8,576 nucleotides of DNA from Pyrodictiaceae archaeon (GTDB lineage: Archaea > Thermoproteota > Thermoprotei_A > Sulfolobales > Pyrodictiaceae), in assembly GCA_027046525.1 (NCBI GenBank), contig JALTYD010000259.1, positions 1 through 8,576 of the forward strand, written 5' to 3'. The notes under the pieces are model-generated. The model made no database searches, was not told the origin of the DNA, and worked only from the letters and a program-made list of their open reading frames with translations. Of this stretch, positions 1 to 6,277 are shown piece by piece. Position numbers and translations under genes: made by a program. Within the stretch, counting starts at the first letter, position 1. Each line of letters begins with the position of its first letter.

Positions 1-469
1 CTTAGTTGAAGGATACCGGTCAAAAGAGTCAAATACTTCTCTCTACGAATCTTCTAAGAGTTTTTCTTCATGGGGTCTCTCAACACTCTTATCTCTAGTA
101 GAGACAAGATGGGCTGCTCCCTCTTCTTGTATAATAGCTAGTGGTGGTATAAGAACAGGCCATGATGCTGCAAAAGCAATAGCATTTGGTGCAGATCTAG
201 CTGGAGTAGCATTACCTGTCCTTAAGGCTTATGCACAGAAGGGTTTAGAGGGTGTCAAGAGCTTTCTAGAAAGGATAATATTTGAAATAAAAGCAACATT
301 ATTTGTAACAGGATCTAGGAATTTAAACGAGTTAAGAAGAAGGCCAATAATAATTAGCCAGAAACTAATAGAAATAACTTCGCAGAGGGAGATAGACATT
401 AACCTCTACCTAAGTGGTGCAAGATTATTTAAGAACCACGGAGAAGCTTGTAATAGAAGTATGTACTAA
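1..469 (+). CDS. fni: Type 2 isopentenyl-diphosphate delta-isomerase, C-terminal part (5' end outside window)
   Basis: The frame is open from base 2 to the TAA at 467-469, giving about 155 C-terminal residues of a protein that starts upstream. The type 2 enzyme is an FMN- and NADPH-dependent cytosolic isomerase that interconverts IPP and DMAPP, the starter units of archaeal membrane lipids. Visible support is the W-G-L-S-T stretch followed by the phosphate/FMN-binding signature S-G-G-I-R-T-G (codons 140-160), then a run like the family's 'AKAIAFGADLAGVALPVLK', then E-I-K-x-x-L-F-V-T-G and L-R-R-R-P, all in the order expected for the end of the TIM barrel. The tail after 'QREID' is about 20 residues of low similarity to anything I recall. 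The next gene, GGPP synthase, uses its product and begins 23 bases downstream, so the two are probably cotranscribed. Identification is strong although only the C-terminal half or less is present. Confidence 0.9.
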   Translation, partial: LVEGYRSKESNTSLYESSKSFSSWGLSTLLSLVETRWAAPSSCIIASGGIRTGHDAAKAIAFGADLAGVALPVLKAYAQKGLEGVKSFLERIIFEIKATLFVTGSRNLNELRRRPIIISQKLIEITSQREIDINLYLSGARLFKNHGEACNRSMY

Positions 470-492
470 TATACTACTGGGTGGATAACTGT

Positions 493-1497
493 ATGTCAGA
501 GACGCCAAGTAATCTTAAACAATACCTTAGTAGAATAAAAGGGCTTGTAGATGGTTATATCTATGCATATGTCAAGGGTGAACCTGAAGAGATCTACAAT
601 GCTGCTCTTCACCTAGTTAAAGCAGGAGGTAAGAGACTTCGCCCCTTAATCACAATCGCTTTTGCTGAGATGTTGAGCCAGCCTCCCGAGAAAGCACTCT
701 CTTTTGCTTCGGCAATAGAACTAGTACATAATTTCACACTTGTGCATGATGATATAATGGACAAGGATGAATTCAGACGTGGTGTCCCAACTGTACACAA
801 AATCTGGGGAGAAGCCTTTGCTATAATTGCAGGAGACCTCTTATTCTCTAAGTCCTTCGAAATATTAGCAGATGCACTCAACAAGGGCATTCCTCCCAAT
901 AGAGTTGTACGAGCTGCCACTGTACTTTCTTCTGCTACATCAACCGTAGCAGAGGGCCAGGCTCTAGATATGTTATTTGCAGAAGAAGAAGACGTAGATA
1001 TAGATGATTATTTAAAAATGATATACAAGAAAACAGGAGCTCTTTTTGAGGCTGCAGCTATTCTTGGTGTACTAGTAGCAACAGAAGATGAACTTCTTAT
1101 CTCTAATGCTTCAAGCTATGGCAAAAACCTAGGACTAGCGTTTCAGATTAGAGATGATATTCTAGGGATAATAGGTGATGAAAAAGTCACTGGAAAACCT
1201 GTTTACAGTGATATCCGTGAGGGGAAGAAAACATTACCAATAATATATGCTCTCGCAAATCTACCAAAAGGAGATAGCGAATACTTACGAATGATTCTTG
1301 GGAATAAAGATGCATCAAAAGAAGAACTATCTAAGGCAGCAGACCTCATAGTTAAATCTGGTGCTATAGAGTTTGCAGAGAAGAAAGCCAGAGACTTTGG
1401 CAAAAGAGCTATCGAGGCACTCAGAGTCTTCCCTGAAAACGATATACGGAGAATACTAGAAAACCTAGTAGAATTTACTATTTCTAGACAAAAATAA
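493..1497 (+). CDS. idsA: Geranylgeranyl diphosphate synthase (trans-isoprenyl diphosphate synthase)
   Basis: Soluble enzyme that condenses IPP with allylic diphosphates to the C20 chain used for archaeal ether lipids. Numbering from ATG 493 (334 residues, normal length): G-G-K-R-L-R-P at 45-51 binds IPP; the first aspartate-rich motif D-D-I-M-D is at 86-90, followed by F-R-R-G; G-Q is at 155-156; K-T at 180-181; the second motif F-Q-I-R-D-D-I-L-G is at 217-225, with D221 and D222 as Mg ligands. Phe81, five residues before the first motif, is the bulky chain-length gate typical of archaeal C20 synthases, so a C20 rather than C25 product is inferred. The frame is open back to GTG 481, but ATG 493 is preceded by GGTGG at 479-483 with a 9-base spacer and is preferred. 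It sits between fni and a DUF2118-like gene in a tight same-strand run. Confidence 0.93.
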   Translation: MSETPSNLKQYLSRIKGLVDGYIYAYVKGEPEEIYNAALHLVKAGGKRLRPLITIAFAEMLSQPPEKALSFASAIELVHNFTLVHDDIMDKDEFRRGVPTVHKIWGEAFAIIAGDLLFSKSFEILADALNKGIPPNRVVRAATVLSSATSTVAEGQALDMLFAEEEDVDIDDYLKMIYKKTGALFEAAAILGVLVATEDELLISNASSYGKNLGLAFQIRDDILGIIGDEKVTGKPVYSDIREGKKTLPIIYALANLPKGDSEYLRMILGNKDASKEELSKAADLIVKSGAIEFAEKKARDFGKRAIEALRVFPENDIRRILENLVEFTISRQK

Positions 1498-1514
1498 GAA
1501 GGATGTATACTCCT

Positions 1515-2045
1515 ATGACTATGCGAAGAGACTGTTATACACAACCTTATAATATTCCTAGGTTATTTATCGAAAATACCAGAGCAGTAACTAGTGACGA
1601 ATATCTCATCCTCAACCTTGCAGAGAAAAAAGCTATACTAACAGAAGACAAAAAACTAGGGAGGCTTGGAAAAATATTTTCGAAAACTCTCTATGGAGTA
1701 CTTTTAGATGAAATAATAGATCTTGTTTCCCAGAAGGTGGTCAAAGATTTTGTTGTAGTTATACCACCTAATTATAGACGAGGTCTCTATGTACCAAGGA
1801 CATCTAAAATAACACCGATTCCTATGGAAGGTCTTCGAGTGGTTTTGGAGATATGTGAAGGAGTAGAGGTGGATAAGGAAGAAACCATAGGCTATATTGT
1901 TACAAAAAAAGGTGAGATTAGGCATATTCGTAGTCATATTAGTGGGATAATCTCATACATCTATTCTGACCCAGCCTCAACACTAGATAAATACATAGTG
2001 TTTATCTCGCCTAAAAAGGAGGTGGAAGTTGTTGAAGTACAATAA
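1515..2045 (+). CDS. DUF2118-like archaeal protein with a lipoyl/biotinyl-hammerhead-like C-terminal half; function unknown
   Basis: A 176-residue soluble protein with no signal peptide or membrane segment. Residues about 16-100 (numbered from ATG 1515) have no motif I can name, apart from 'IPRLFIEN' near the start, which resembles the DUF2118 family as I remember it. Residues about 108-166 have the rhythm of a biotinyl/lipoyl hammerhead: V-x-x-E-I-C-E-G-V-E-V, an acidic turn, I-G-Y-I, T-K-K-G-E-I-R, then S-H-I-S-G-I-I and a final beta strand. In carboxylase or dehydrogenase carriers the modified lysine lies in a turn; here K131-K132-G133 lies close to that position, but the M-K-M and D-K signatures are absent, so modification is uncertain. 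Start choice is weak: ATG 1503 abuts GAAGG with no spacer, ATG 1515 has a 12-base spacer and ATG 1521 is also possible. It starts 17 bases after GGPP synthase, and its 3' end overlaps the gltX start. The family name is from memory, not from a search. Confidence 0.7.
   Translation: MTMRRDCYTQPYNIPRLFIENTRAVTSDEYLILNLAEKKAILTEDKKLGRLGKIFSKTLYGVLLDEIIDLVSQKVVKDFVVVIPPNYRRGLYVPRTSKITPIPMEGLRVVLEICEGVEVDKEETIGYIVTKKGEIRHIRSHISGIISYIYSDPASTLDKYIVFISPKKEVEVVEVQ
2018..2024 (+). promoter_or_regulatory. Ribosome binding site deciding the gltX TTG start
   Basis: GGAGGTG is a near-perfect match to the archaeal anti-Shine-Dalgarno sequence. It lies inside the 3' end of the DUF2118-like gene. Two adjacent TTG codons follow, at 2029 and 2032, with spacers of 4 and 7 bases; the second fits usual spacing better. 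The site implies reinitiation or coupled translation across the overlap. Confidence 0.7.
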
Positions 2046-3807
2046 GGAGTATATACTAAGGCTAGCGAAGGGATATGCTCTTCTTAATGCAGTTGAACAT
2101 GATGGAAAAGCAGCTGTAGGCCCAGTAATGGGAAAAATCATTGCCGAAGAACCTATGTTGAGGAGATACGCAAAAGAAATTGTCAATATCGTGAAAGAAG
2201 TGGTGGAAGAAGTAAACAGACTATCACTCGATAAACAAAAGAAATTACTAGAAGAAGATTATTCTTGGATTATAGATAAACGGAGATCTAAGAAGAAAGA
2301 ATTCGAGAAAAAGTTGCCTCCACTACCAAATGCTAGAGAAGGAAACATTATCACGAGATTTGCTCCTAATCCCGACTTTATCATTCACCTAGGAAATGCT
2401 AGGCCAGCTATACTTAGCTACGAGTACGCAAAAATGTACAAAGGAAAGATGATCCTCCGCTTCGAAGATACTGATCCAAGAATAAAGCGACCTTTGCCTG
2501 AGGCTTATCATTTGATTAGAGAAGATCTAAAATGGCTAGGAGTGAAGTGGGACGAAGAATATATCCAGAGCCTTCGCCTACACATTTACTATGATTATGC
2601 TAAGAAGCTACTAGAAGTAGGAGGCGGGTACATTGATGATAACCCAGCAGAAGTATATAGGAAATATAGAGATTCAGGTATGCTCGAGAAATATCCACCT
2701 AGAAAACGCCCAGTCGAGGATAATCTAGAACTATGGGATAAAATGCTTGAAGGATATTTTGATGAAGGAGAGGCCGTCTACCGCGTTAAAACTGATCCTA
2801 CTTTTAAAGACCCAAGCATTAGAGACTGGGTTGCTCTAAGAATAATTAATACAAGCAAGAACCCTCATCCTCTCGTGGGAGATAAGTACATTGTATGGCC
2901 TACTTATAATTTTGCAGCAGCAATCGATGACCATCTAATGGGTGTAACACATATATTGAGAGCACGTGAGCATATGCAAAATACTACAAAGCAGAAGTTT
3001 CTCTATGAGCATTTCAAGTGGATGTACCCAGATGTTATACACTTTGGCAGACTAAAACTAGAAGATATAGTGATGAGTAAATCCGCTATAAGTGTTCTAA
3101 TTATGAAGGGTGTAGCTATAGGTTTAGATGATCCACGGTTTGCGACAATAGCTGGTCTAAGACGGAGAGGGATCAAGCCACAAGCTATACGTGAACTTAT
3201 TCTAGAAGTTGGCATTAAGCAGAGCGATGCTAAAATAAGTTATGTAAATCTAGCTTCGTTGAATAAAAATATAATAGATCCACAAAGTATCCGTTTAATG
3301 GCGGTTTTTGACCCTGTACCTGTATCAGTTACTAATATTCCATGGAGAGAAAGAATATTTGAAATACCGCTCCACCCCTCAGGAAGACTAGGTTATCGTA
3401 CTATAAGTATCAGCGGCCCAAGTCTAGAGTTACTTGTATCTAACGATGATCTAGAACTCTTTAAATCAAACAATATGATCAGACTAATGGAGCTATTTAA
3501 TATTGAAATACTAAAAGTTTCAAAGAATAAGATAGAAGCGAAATACCATAGCAGCGAAGTTGATATAGCTCGTGAACATAATGCTCCAATAATTCAGTGG
3601 GTCCTTCCCCATAATTCTATAGAAATAGAGCTAATCTATATTGATAAACTTAAATTCGTAACAAAGAAAGGACTTATAGAGAAATACGCTTCACATCTCC
3701 AAAGAAATGAAATTATACAAATGATAAGAGTAGGTTTTGCTAAACTAGATCAGATTGAAAAGACCGACAAAGGATTACTGCAGAAATACTTCTTTCTCCA
3801 CGAGTAA
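2032..3807 (+). CDS. gltX: Glutamyl-tRNA synthetase, archaeal type
   Basis: Class I aminoacyl-tRNA synthetase that charges tRNA-Glu with glutamate in the cytosol. Archaeal enzymes of this family are usually non-discriminating and also glutamylate tRNA-Gln for later amidation by GatDE; whether this one does is inference. The protein has 591 residues, slightly long for the family. Order of parts: an archaeal helical N-terminal region (about 1-95), then the catalytic Rossmann fold with R-F-A-P-N-P and the HIGH-type motif H-L-G-N at 119-122, R-F-E-D-T-D-P at 143-149, the KMSKS-type V-M-S-K-S at 347-351, G-L-D-D-P-R at 364-369 and L-R-R-R-G at 376-380, then the beta-barrel anticodon-binding region. 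The family usually has G-W-D-D-P-R; Trp is Leu here. Start is TTG at 2032 (or 2029), both inside the 3' end of the preceding gene, which ends at 2045, so translation is probably coupled. It is the last gene of the fni-idsA run. Confidence 0.95.
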   Translation: MKYNKEYILRLAKGYALLNAVEHDGKAAVGPVMGKIIAEEPMLRRYAKEIVNIVKEVVEEVNRLSLDKQKKLLEEDYSWIIDKRRSKKKEFEKKLPPLPNAREGNIITRFAPNPDFIIHLGNARPAILSYEYAKMYKGKMILRFEDTDPRIKRPLPEAYHLIREDLKWLGVKWDEEYIQSLRLHIYYDYAKKLLEVGGGYIDDNPAEVYRKYRDSGMLEKYPPRKRPVEDNLELWDKMLEGYFDEGEAVYRVKTDPTFKDPSIRDWVALRIINTSKNPHPLVGDKYIVWPTYNFAAAIDDHLMGVTHILRAREHMQNTTKQKFLYEHFKWMYPDVIHFGRLKLEDIVMSKSAISVLIMKGVAIGLDDPRFATIAGLRRRGIKPQAIRELILEVGIKQSDAKISYVNLASLNKNIIDPQSIRLMAVFDPVPVSVTNIPWRERIFEIPLHPSGRLGYRTISISGPSLELLVSNDDLELFKSNNMIRLMELFNIEILKVSKNKIEAKYHSSEVDIAREHNAPIIQWVLPHNSIEIELIYIDKLKFVTKKGLIEKYASHLQRNEIIQMIRVGFAKLDQIEKTDKGLLQKYFFLHE

Positions 3808-3823
3808 ATATTCATACGAAAAG

Positions 3824-3841
3824 TATTTTACAGGATTTAAC
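3824..3841 (+). promoter_or_regulatory. Candidate TATA-box region for the L7Ae gene
   Basis: Two AT-rich hexamers lie in the gltX-L7Ae gap: TATTTTA at 3824-3830 and ATTTAAC at 3835-3841. With the usual distance of about 25 bases they predict transcript starts near 3852 or 3862, leaving a leader of about 30-40 bases that holds the ribosome site. I cannot choose between them, and an L7Ae transcript reading through from gltX is also possible. A five-base inverted repeat overlaps the second box. Confidence 0.4.
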
Positions 3842-3875
3842 AATCCCTTAGGTAGGTTATGGAGGGACGACGCAA

Positions 3876-3883
3876 GGAGGAGG
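3876..3883 (+). promoter_or_regulatory. Strong purine-rich ribosome binding site of the L7Ae gene
   Basis: GGAGGAGG contains two overlapping GGAGG cores, with spacers of 10 and 7 bases to ATG 3891. An out-of-frame ATG at 3884 opens a four-codon mini-frame that runs across the true start and stops at 3898; it is probably incidental, but it uses the same ribosome site. Confidence 0.6.
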
Positions 3884-3890
3884 ATGAACT

Positions 3891-4265
3891 ATGAGTAAAC
3901 CTTTCTATGTACGTTTTGAAGTCCCCCCCGAGCTAGCTGAGAAAGCATACCAAGCAGTTGAAACAGCTAGGAAAACAGGCAAAATCAAAAAGGGCACTAA
4001 TGAAACAACAAAATGTGTTGAGAGAGGCTTAGCTAAACTAGTAATAATAGCAGAAGATGTTGACCCTCCTGAAATTGTTGCTCATCTACCACTTCTATGT
4101 GAAGAGAAAAAAGTACCATATGTATATGTTCCAAGTAAGAAGAAGCTAGGAGAAGCAGCTGGAATAGAAGTACAAGCAGCTAGTGCATGCATAATAGAAC
4201 CAGGAGATGCTAAAGATCTAGTAGAAGAGATAAGTAAGCAAGTTGAAGAACTAAAGACTAAGTAG
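3891..4265 (+). CDS. rpl7ae: Large-subunit ribosomal protein L7Ae (kink-turn RNA-binding protein)
   Basis: A 124-residue protein of normal archaeal length. It binds kink-turns in 23S rRNA, in C/D and H/ACA guide RNPs and, in many archaea, in RNase P RNA. Visible support: the RNA-contacting G-T-N-E-T-T-K at 35-41, then E-R-G-L-A-K-L and [13 protein letters not shown] (55-66), P-Y-V-Y-V (76-80), L-G-E-A-A-G (86-91) and the loop 9 sequence V-Q-A-A-S at 94-98. All are close to the family consensus. The leader is separate from gltX and carries a strong ribosome site. In Sulfolobus L7Ae has been reported to act on a kink-turn in its own leader; I could not find a convincing kink-turn here. S28e and L24e follow, a grouping common in archaea. 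Confidence 0.97.
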   Translation: MSKPFYVRFEVPPELAEKAYQAVETARKTGKIKKGTNETTKCVERGLAKLVIIAEDVDPPEIVAHLPLLCEEKKVPYVYVPSKKKLGEAAGIEVQAASACIIEPGDAKDLVEEISKQVEELKTK

Positions 4266-4284
4266 AGTAATTAAAGTACTAAGA

Positions 4285-4290
4285 TTTTTT
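4285..4290 (+). terminator. Candidate U-tract terminator after L7Ae
   Basis: A run of six T begins 20 bases after the L7Ae stop and is followed by further T-rich DNA to about 4318. Archaeal RNA polymerase commonly terminates at such tracts without a hairpin. The S28e TATA box starts about 40 bases later, which fits separate transcripts. Confidence 0.4.
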
Positions 4291-4327
4291 ACTCCGTTAT
4301 TCTGTTGCTATGTTGTTGAGATAGAAT

Positions 4328-4337
4328 ACTTATAAGG
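4328..4337 (+). promoter_or_regulatory. TATA box for the S28e-L24e transcript
   Basis: ACTTATAAGG carries a good crenarchaeal TATA core (TTATAA, 4330-4335) with purine-rich DNA just upstream that could act as a BRE. Expected transcript start is near 4358, eight bases before ATG 4366, giving a very short leader. Confidence 0.55.
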
Positions 4338-4365
4338 AGCTTCGAGTGAATCCGAGAAAGGGTAA

Positions 4366-4623
4366 ATGAATTTGAGTACAAGACAGCAAAAGAGCAGTAA
4401 ATCGAGTATAACTGAAGAGTTAGGATTTCCAGCCGAAGTCATCCAGATACTTGGGAGAACAGGTGTTCATGGAGAAGTTATTCAAGTAAGAGTACGTGTA
4501 CTAGAAGGCCGCGACAAGGGAAGAGTCTTAACACGAAATGTACTTGGTCCCGTGAGACTAGGCGATATACTGATGCTACGAGAAACAGAGAGAGAGGCTA
4601 GAAGACTGGGTAGGAGGAGATAA
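4366..4623 (+). CDS. rps28e: Small-subunit ribosomal protein S28e
   Basis: An 85-residue OB-fold ribosomal protein of the small subunit, near the mRNA exit side, found in archaea and eukaryotes. The core from about residue 20 is almost entirely family consensus: [43 protein letters not shown] and E-T-E-R-E-A-R-R. The first 18 residues are rich in Ser, Lys and Gln and are probably a flexible tail. ATG 4366 has AAAGGG three bases upstream, which is tight; a TTG at 4372 in the same frame is a less likely alternative. L24e follows after 24 bases, probably on the same transcript. Confidence 0.96.
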   Translation: MNLSTRQQKSSKSSITEELGFPAEVIQILGRTGVHGEVIQVRVRVLEGRDKGRVLTRNVLGPVRLGDILMLRETEREARRLGRRR

Positions 4624-4647
4624 TTTTCAGTATAGATGGTGGTAGGG

Positions 4648-4833
4648 ATGCCATCTACGCATACTTGTACTTTCTGTGGAGCTACTATAGAACCTGGTAC
4701 TGGTAGAATGTATGTTCGCAACGATGGCACAATACTATGGTTTTGCAGTAGTAAATGTATGAAATACTGGAGAATGAAAAAAGATCCAAGAAAACTTAAG
4801 TGGACCAAAAAGTATACAACACTGAGAAAATAA
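4648..4833 (+). CDS. rpl24e: Large-subunit ribosomal protein L24e (zinc-ribbon)
   Basis: A 61-residue ribosomal protein of the large subunit. The zinc site is complete: C7-x2-C10 and C33-x3-C37, with the family signature [23 protein letters not shown] between them, then a basic C-terminal tail. The frame is open back to ATG 4636, but family members begin only five or six residues before the first cysteine, and GGTGGTAGGG at 4638-4647 supplies a ribosome site, so ATG 4648 is chosen. In many archaea ndk follows directly; here a minus-strand transporter begins its 3' end 14 bases later. Confidence 0.95.
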   Translation: MPSTHTCTFCGATIEPGTGRMYVRNDGTILWFCSSKCMKYWRMKKDPRKLKWTKKYTTLRK

Positions 4834-4847
4834 CTACTAAGTACTAC

Positions 4848-5720
4848 CTAGGACAAGTTTACGAAAACAAATGATGCTGTTATCATTAAACCTCCAAGTA
4901 CAAGTTTTTTGCTATATTTTTCTCTAGCGAATTTTATAGCTAGCAGCTGGGAGAGTAGAGGAGTAAGAGCTAATCCTAAGCTAACAGAACTAGGCTCCAT
5001 TAGTCTTAATGCTAGAAGAAATGCTAGAGCACCTACTACATAGCCTAGTAAGCTAGTTGCTATTGTTTCTTTCCATATATGTTTTATTTTCTTCCATTTT
5101 ATCATAGAAGGTGATAAACATACTACAATAAAGAATGCTCTTAGTGTTGCTACTGTTAATTCGCCAGCTACTGCTAATGCTCTCTGGTACTCATAAATAC
5201 TTACAGCCCATATTATAGATGCAAGTATTGCTGCTACTATACCAGGAGGATCTACTACTATGCTCTTATTGTTTCTAGTATCATCAGTCCTACCACTTGA
5301 TATCAGTATAACGCCTGTAAATGCCGAAACAGCTATAGGCACAACCAGTGTTGTAGTATATCCTTTTAGATAATCATAGAGAGCAGTCCATATAATGAAT
5401 AGGTACGAAAGTGGAACTGCTCTACTAGCACCTACCCTAGATACACTATATATAAATAATCCATCTCCTACAATGGTTCCAATAACACCGCCTATGAATA
5501 TTCCACGGATTAAATTGGAATCTAGGATATTTACACCAAGAGGAAAATCCTCGTAAATAGTCGATAGAATACAGCTAATAATACCTGCCATTAGCATACG
5601 CCATCCTGTGAATGCAAAGATATTGATGTATACTTTTCTTGCTGCTATGCTTATTATAGCTGGTGTTAATGCCCATGTAAATGCCGCGACAACTAGCATG
5701 ATAGCTCCAATTATCTCCAT
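4848..5720 (-). CDS. EamA-family (drug/metabolite transporter superfamily) integral membrane protein
   Basis: A 290-residue protein with about ten hydrophobic segments and short charged loops, the normal size and layout of two tandem EamA repeats. Approximate segments: 3-25, 34-53, 72-92, 99-114, 125-141, then a polar linker with R-T-D-D-T-R-N-N-K at 144-152, then 158-178, 187-204, 220-239, 245-263 and 272-288. Each half has a Trp in its first helix (W16, W171), as expected of the duplicated fold. P103-L-S-Y in the fourth helix and P236-region equivalents (E-P-S-S-V-S at 242-247) match the ends of EamA halves. Substrate cannot be told from sequence; the family includes amino-acid, metabolite and nucleotide-sugar exporters. 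ATG 5720 is supported by GAGG (plus-strand 5731-5734) with a 10-base spacer. I see no clear minus-strand TATA box. The gene is convergent with L24e and divergent from ndk, so it has its own transcript. Confidence 0.88.
   Translation of the reverse strand: MEIIGAIMLVVAAFTWALTPAIISIAARKVYINIFAFTGWRMLMAGIISCILSTIYEDFPLGVNILDSNLIRGIFIGGVIGTIVGDGLFIYSVSRVGASRAVPLSYLFIIWTALYDYLKGYTTTLVVPIAVSAFTGVILISSGRTDDTRNNKSIVVDPPGIVAAILASIIWAVSIYEYQRALAVAGELTVATLRAFFIVVCLSPSMIKWKKIKHIWKETIATSLLGYVVGALAFLLALRLMEPSSVSLGLALTPLLSQLLAIKFAREKYSKKLVLGGLMITASFVFVNLS
4870..4921 (+). terminator. Candidate terminator for the S28e-L24e transcript, inside the 3' end of the transporter gene
   Basis: A perfect six-base inverted repeat (AATGAT at 4870-4875, ATCATT at 4882-4887) is followed by T6 at 4905-4910 and T5 at 4917-4921 on the plus strand. 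On the opposite strand this encodes the transporter's last 25 residues. The hairpin is AT-rich and weak; the T runs alone would be enough for archaeal termination. Confidence 0.35.
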
Positions 5721-5801
5721 ACACGTTCTTCCTCGTATGTCGTGATGTGCCTAGATGCAAACAGTGATCCAGACGCCACTAACCTATCTTGGAATCAATA
5801 G

Positions 5802-5810
5802 GTATAAAAC
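5802..5810 (+). promoter_or_regulatory. TATA box for ndk
   Basis: GTATAAAAC is a strong archaeal TATA box. A transcript start about 25 bases on, near 5830, lies after the first possible start codon (TTG 5789) but before ATG 5837 and ATG 5849, so the longest reading frame cannot be the real protein. A second AT-rich run at 5811-5820 is a possible alternative. Confidence 0.6.
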
Positions 5811-5838
5811 GTATAACTATAACAAACCTACGTAGCAT

Positions 5839-5843
5839 GGTGA
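5839..5843 (+). promoter_or_regulatory. Ribosome binding site deciding the ndk start
   Basis: GGTGA lies five bases before ATG 5849 and overlaps the alternative ATG at 5837. This favours ATG 5849, the start that also matches the family's usual N-terminus. Confidence 0.6.
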
Positions 5844-5848
5844 AGGAA

Positions 5849-6277
5849 ATGACTAAGGAGAGAACATTTGTATTTATTAAACCTGATGGTGTAAAAAGAG
5901 GCCTAGTAGGTGAGATACTGTCTCGTTTTGAGAGAAAGGGTTTCAAGATAAAAGCCCTTAAAATGAAATGGTTGACTATCGAGGAGGCAGAACAGCTGTA
6001 CTCTATTCATCGAGGTAAGCCCTTCTTTAAAAACTTAGTAAAATTTGTAACGAGCGGACCAATAGTAGCATTTATTCTTGAAGGGAACTCTGCTATCGAA
6101 GTTGTCAGAACTATGATAGGAGCAACTGATGCACGGAAAGCACAACCTGGTACCATTAGAGGAGACTATGGATTAGACATAGAGGCTAATATCATACATG
6201 CTAGTGATAGTAGAGAGTCGTTTGAGAGAGAATACAAGGTTATTTTTAACGAGAACGAGATAATAAGTGATTACTAG
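5849..6277 (+). CDS. ndk: Nucleoside diphosphate kinase
   Basis: A 142-residue cytosolic enzyme that moves the gamma phosphate from ATP to other NDPs through a phosphohistidine, supplying NTPs and dNTPs. From ATG 5849: [10 protein letters not shown] at 6-15 with K11; Y-x-x-H at 51-54; F-F-x-x-L-V at 59-64; S-G-P at 69-71; P-G-T-I-R-G-D-Y-G at 100-108 with R104; and the active-site N-I-I-H-A-S-D-S at 114-121 with H117 and N114. Bacterial enzymes have G where A118 stands; Ala is, as far as I recall, usual in archaea. The length is complete. The frame runs on upstream to TTG 5789, but promoter and ribosome site rule this out. Normally ndk follows L24e directly in archaea; here the transporter separates them and ndk has its own promoter. 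Confidence 0.97.
   Translation: MTKERTFVFIKPDGVKRGLVGEILSRFERKGFKIKALKMKWLTIEEAEQLYSIHRGKPFFKNLVKFVTSGPIVAFILEGNSAIEVVRTMIGATDARKAQPGTIRGDYGLDIEANIIHASDSRESFEREYKVIFNENEIISDY

Larger units (their letters stand above)
5721..5848. other. Divergent intergenic region between the transporter and ndk
   Basis: These 128 bases must hold promoters in both directions. The ndk TATA box is clear at 5803-5809. Only a ribosome site for the transporter is recognisable on the minus strand. No RNA gene or repeat was seen. Confidence 0.5.

Noticed and set aside
746..752. ATGATGA resembling a C box of a C/D guide RNA
   Set aside because: It encodes the H-D-D of the GGPP synthase catalytic motif, and no D box with flanking terminal stem was found at a suitable distance.
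609..920. Minus-strand open frames antisense to GGPP synthase, gltX, YchF and others (for example 609-920, 1203-1544, 3003-3215, 6552-6785)
   Set aside because: Their translations have no recognisable motifs, are composition shadows of well-supported plus-strand genes, and lack promoters or ribosome sites.
3842..3898. Kink-turn in the L7Ae leader for autoregulation
   Set aside because: I looked for a three-base bulge next to tandem G-A pairs flanked by complementary stems around the ribosome site and found no arrangement with a matching opposite strand.
3884..3898. Four-codon out-of-frame mini-ORF across the L7Ae start
   Set aside because: Too short to judge, and it arises from the A/T-rich spacer after the ribosome site; no sign of selection can be seen from one sequence.
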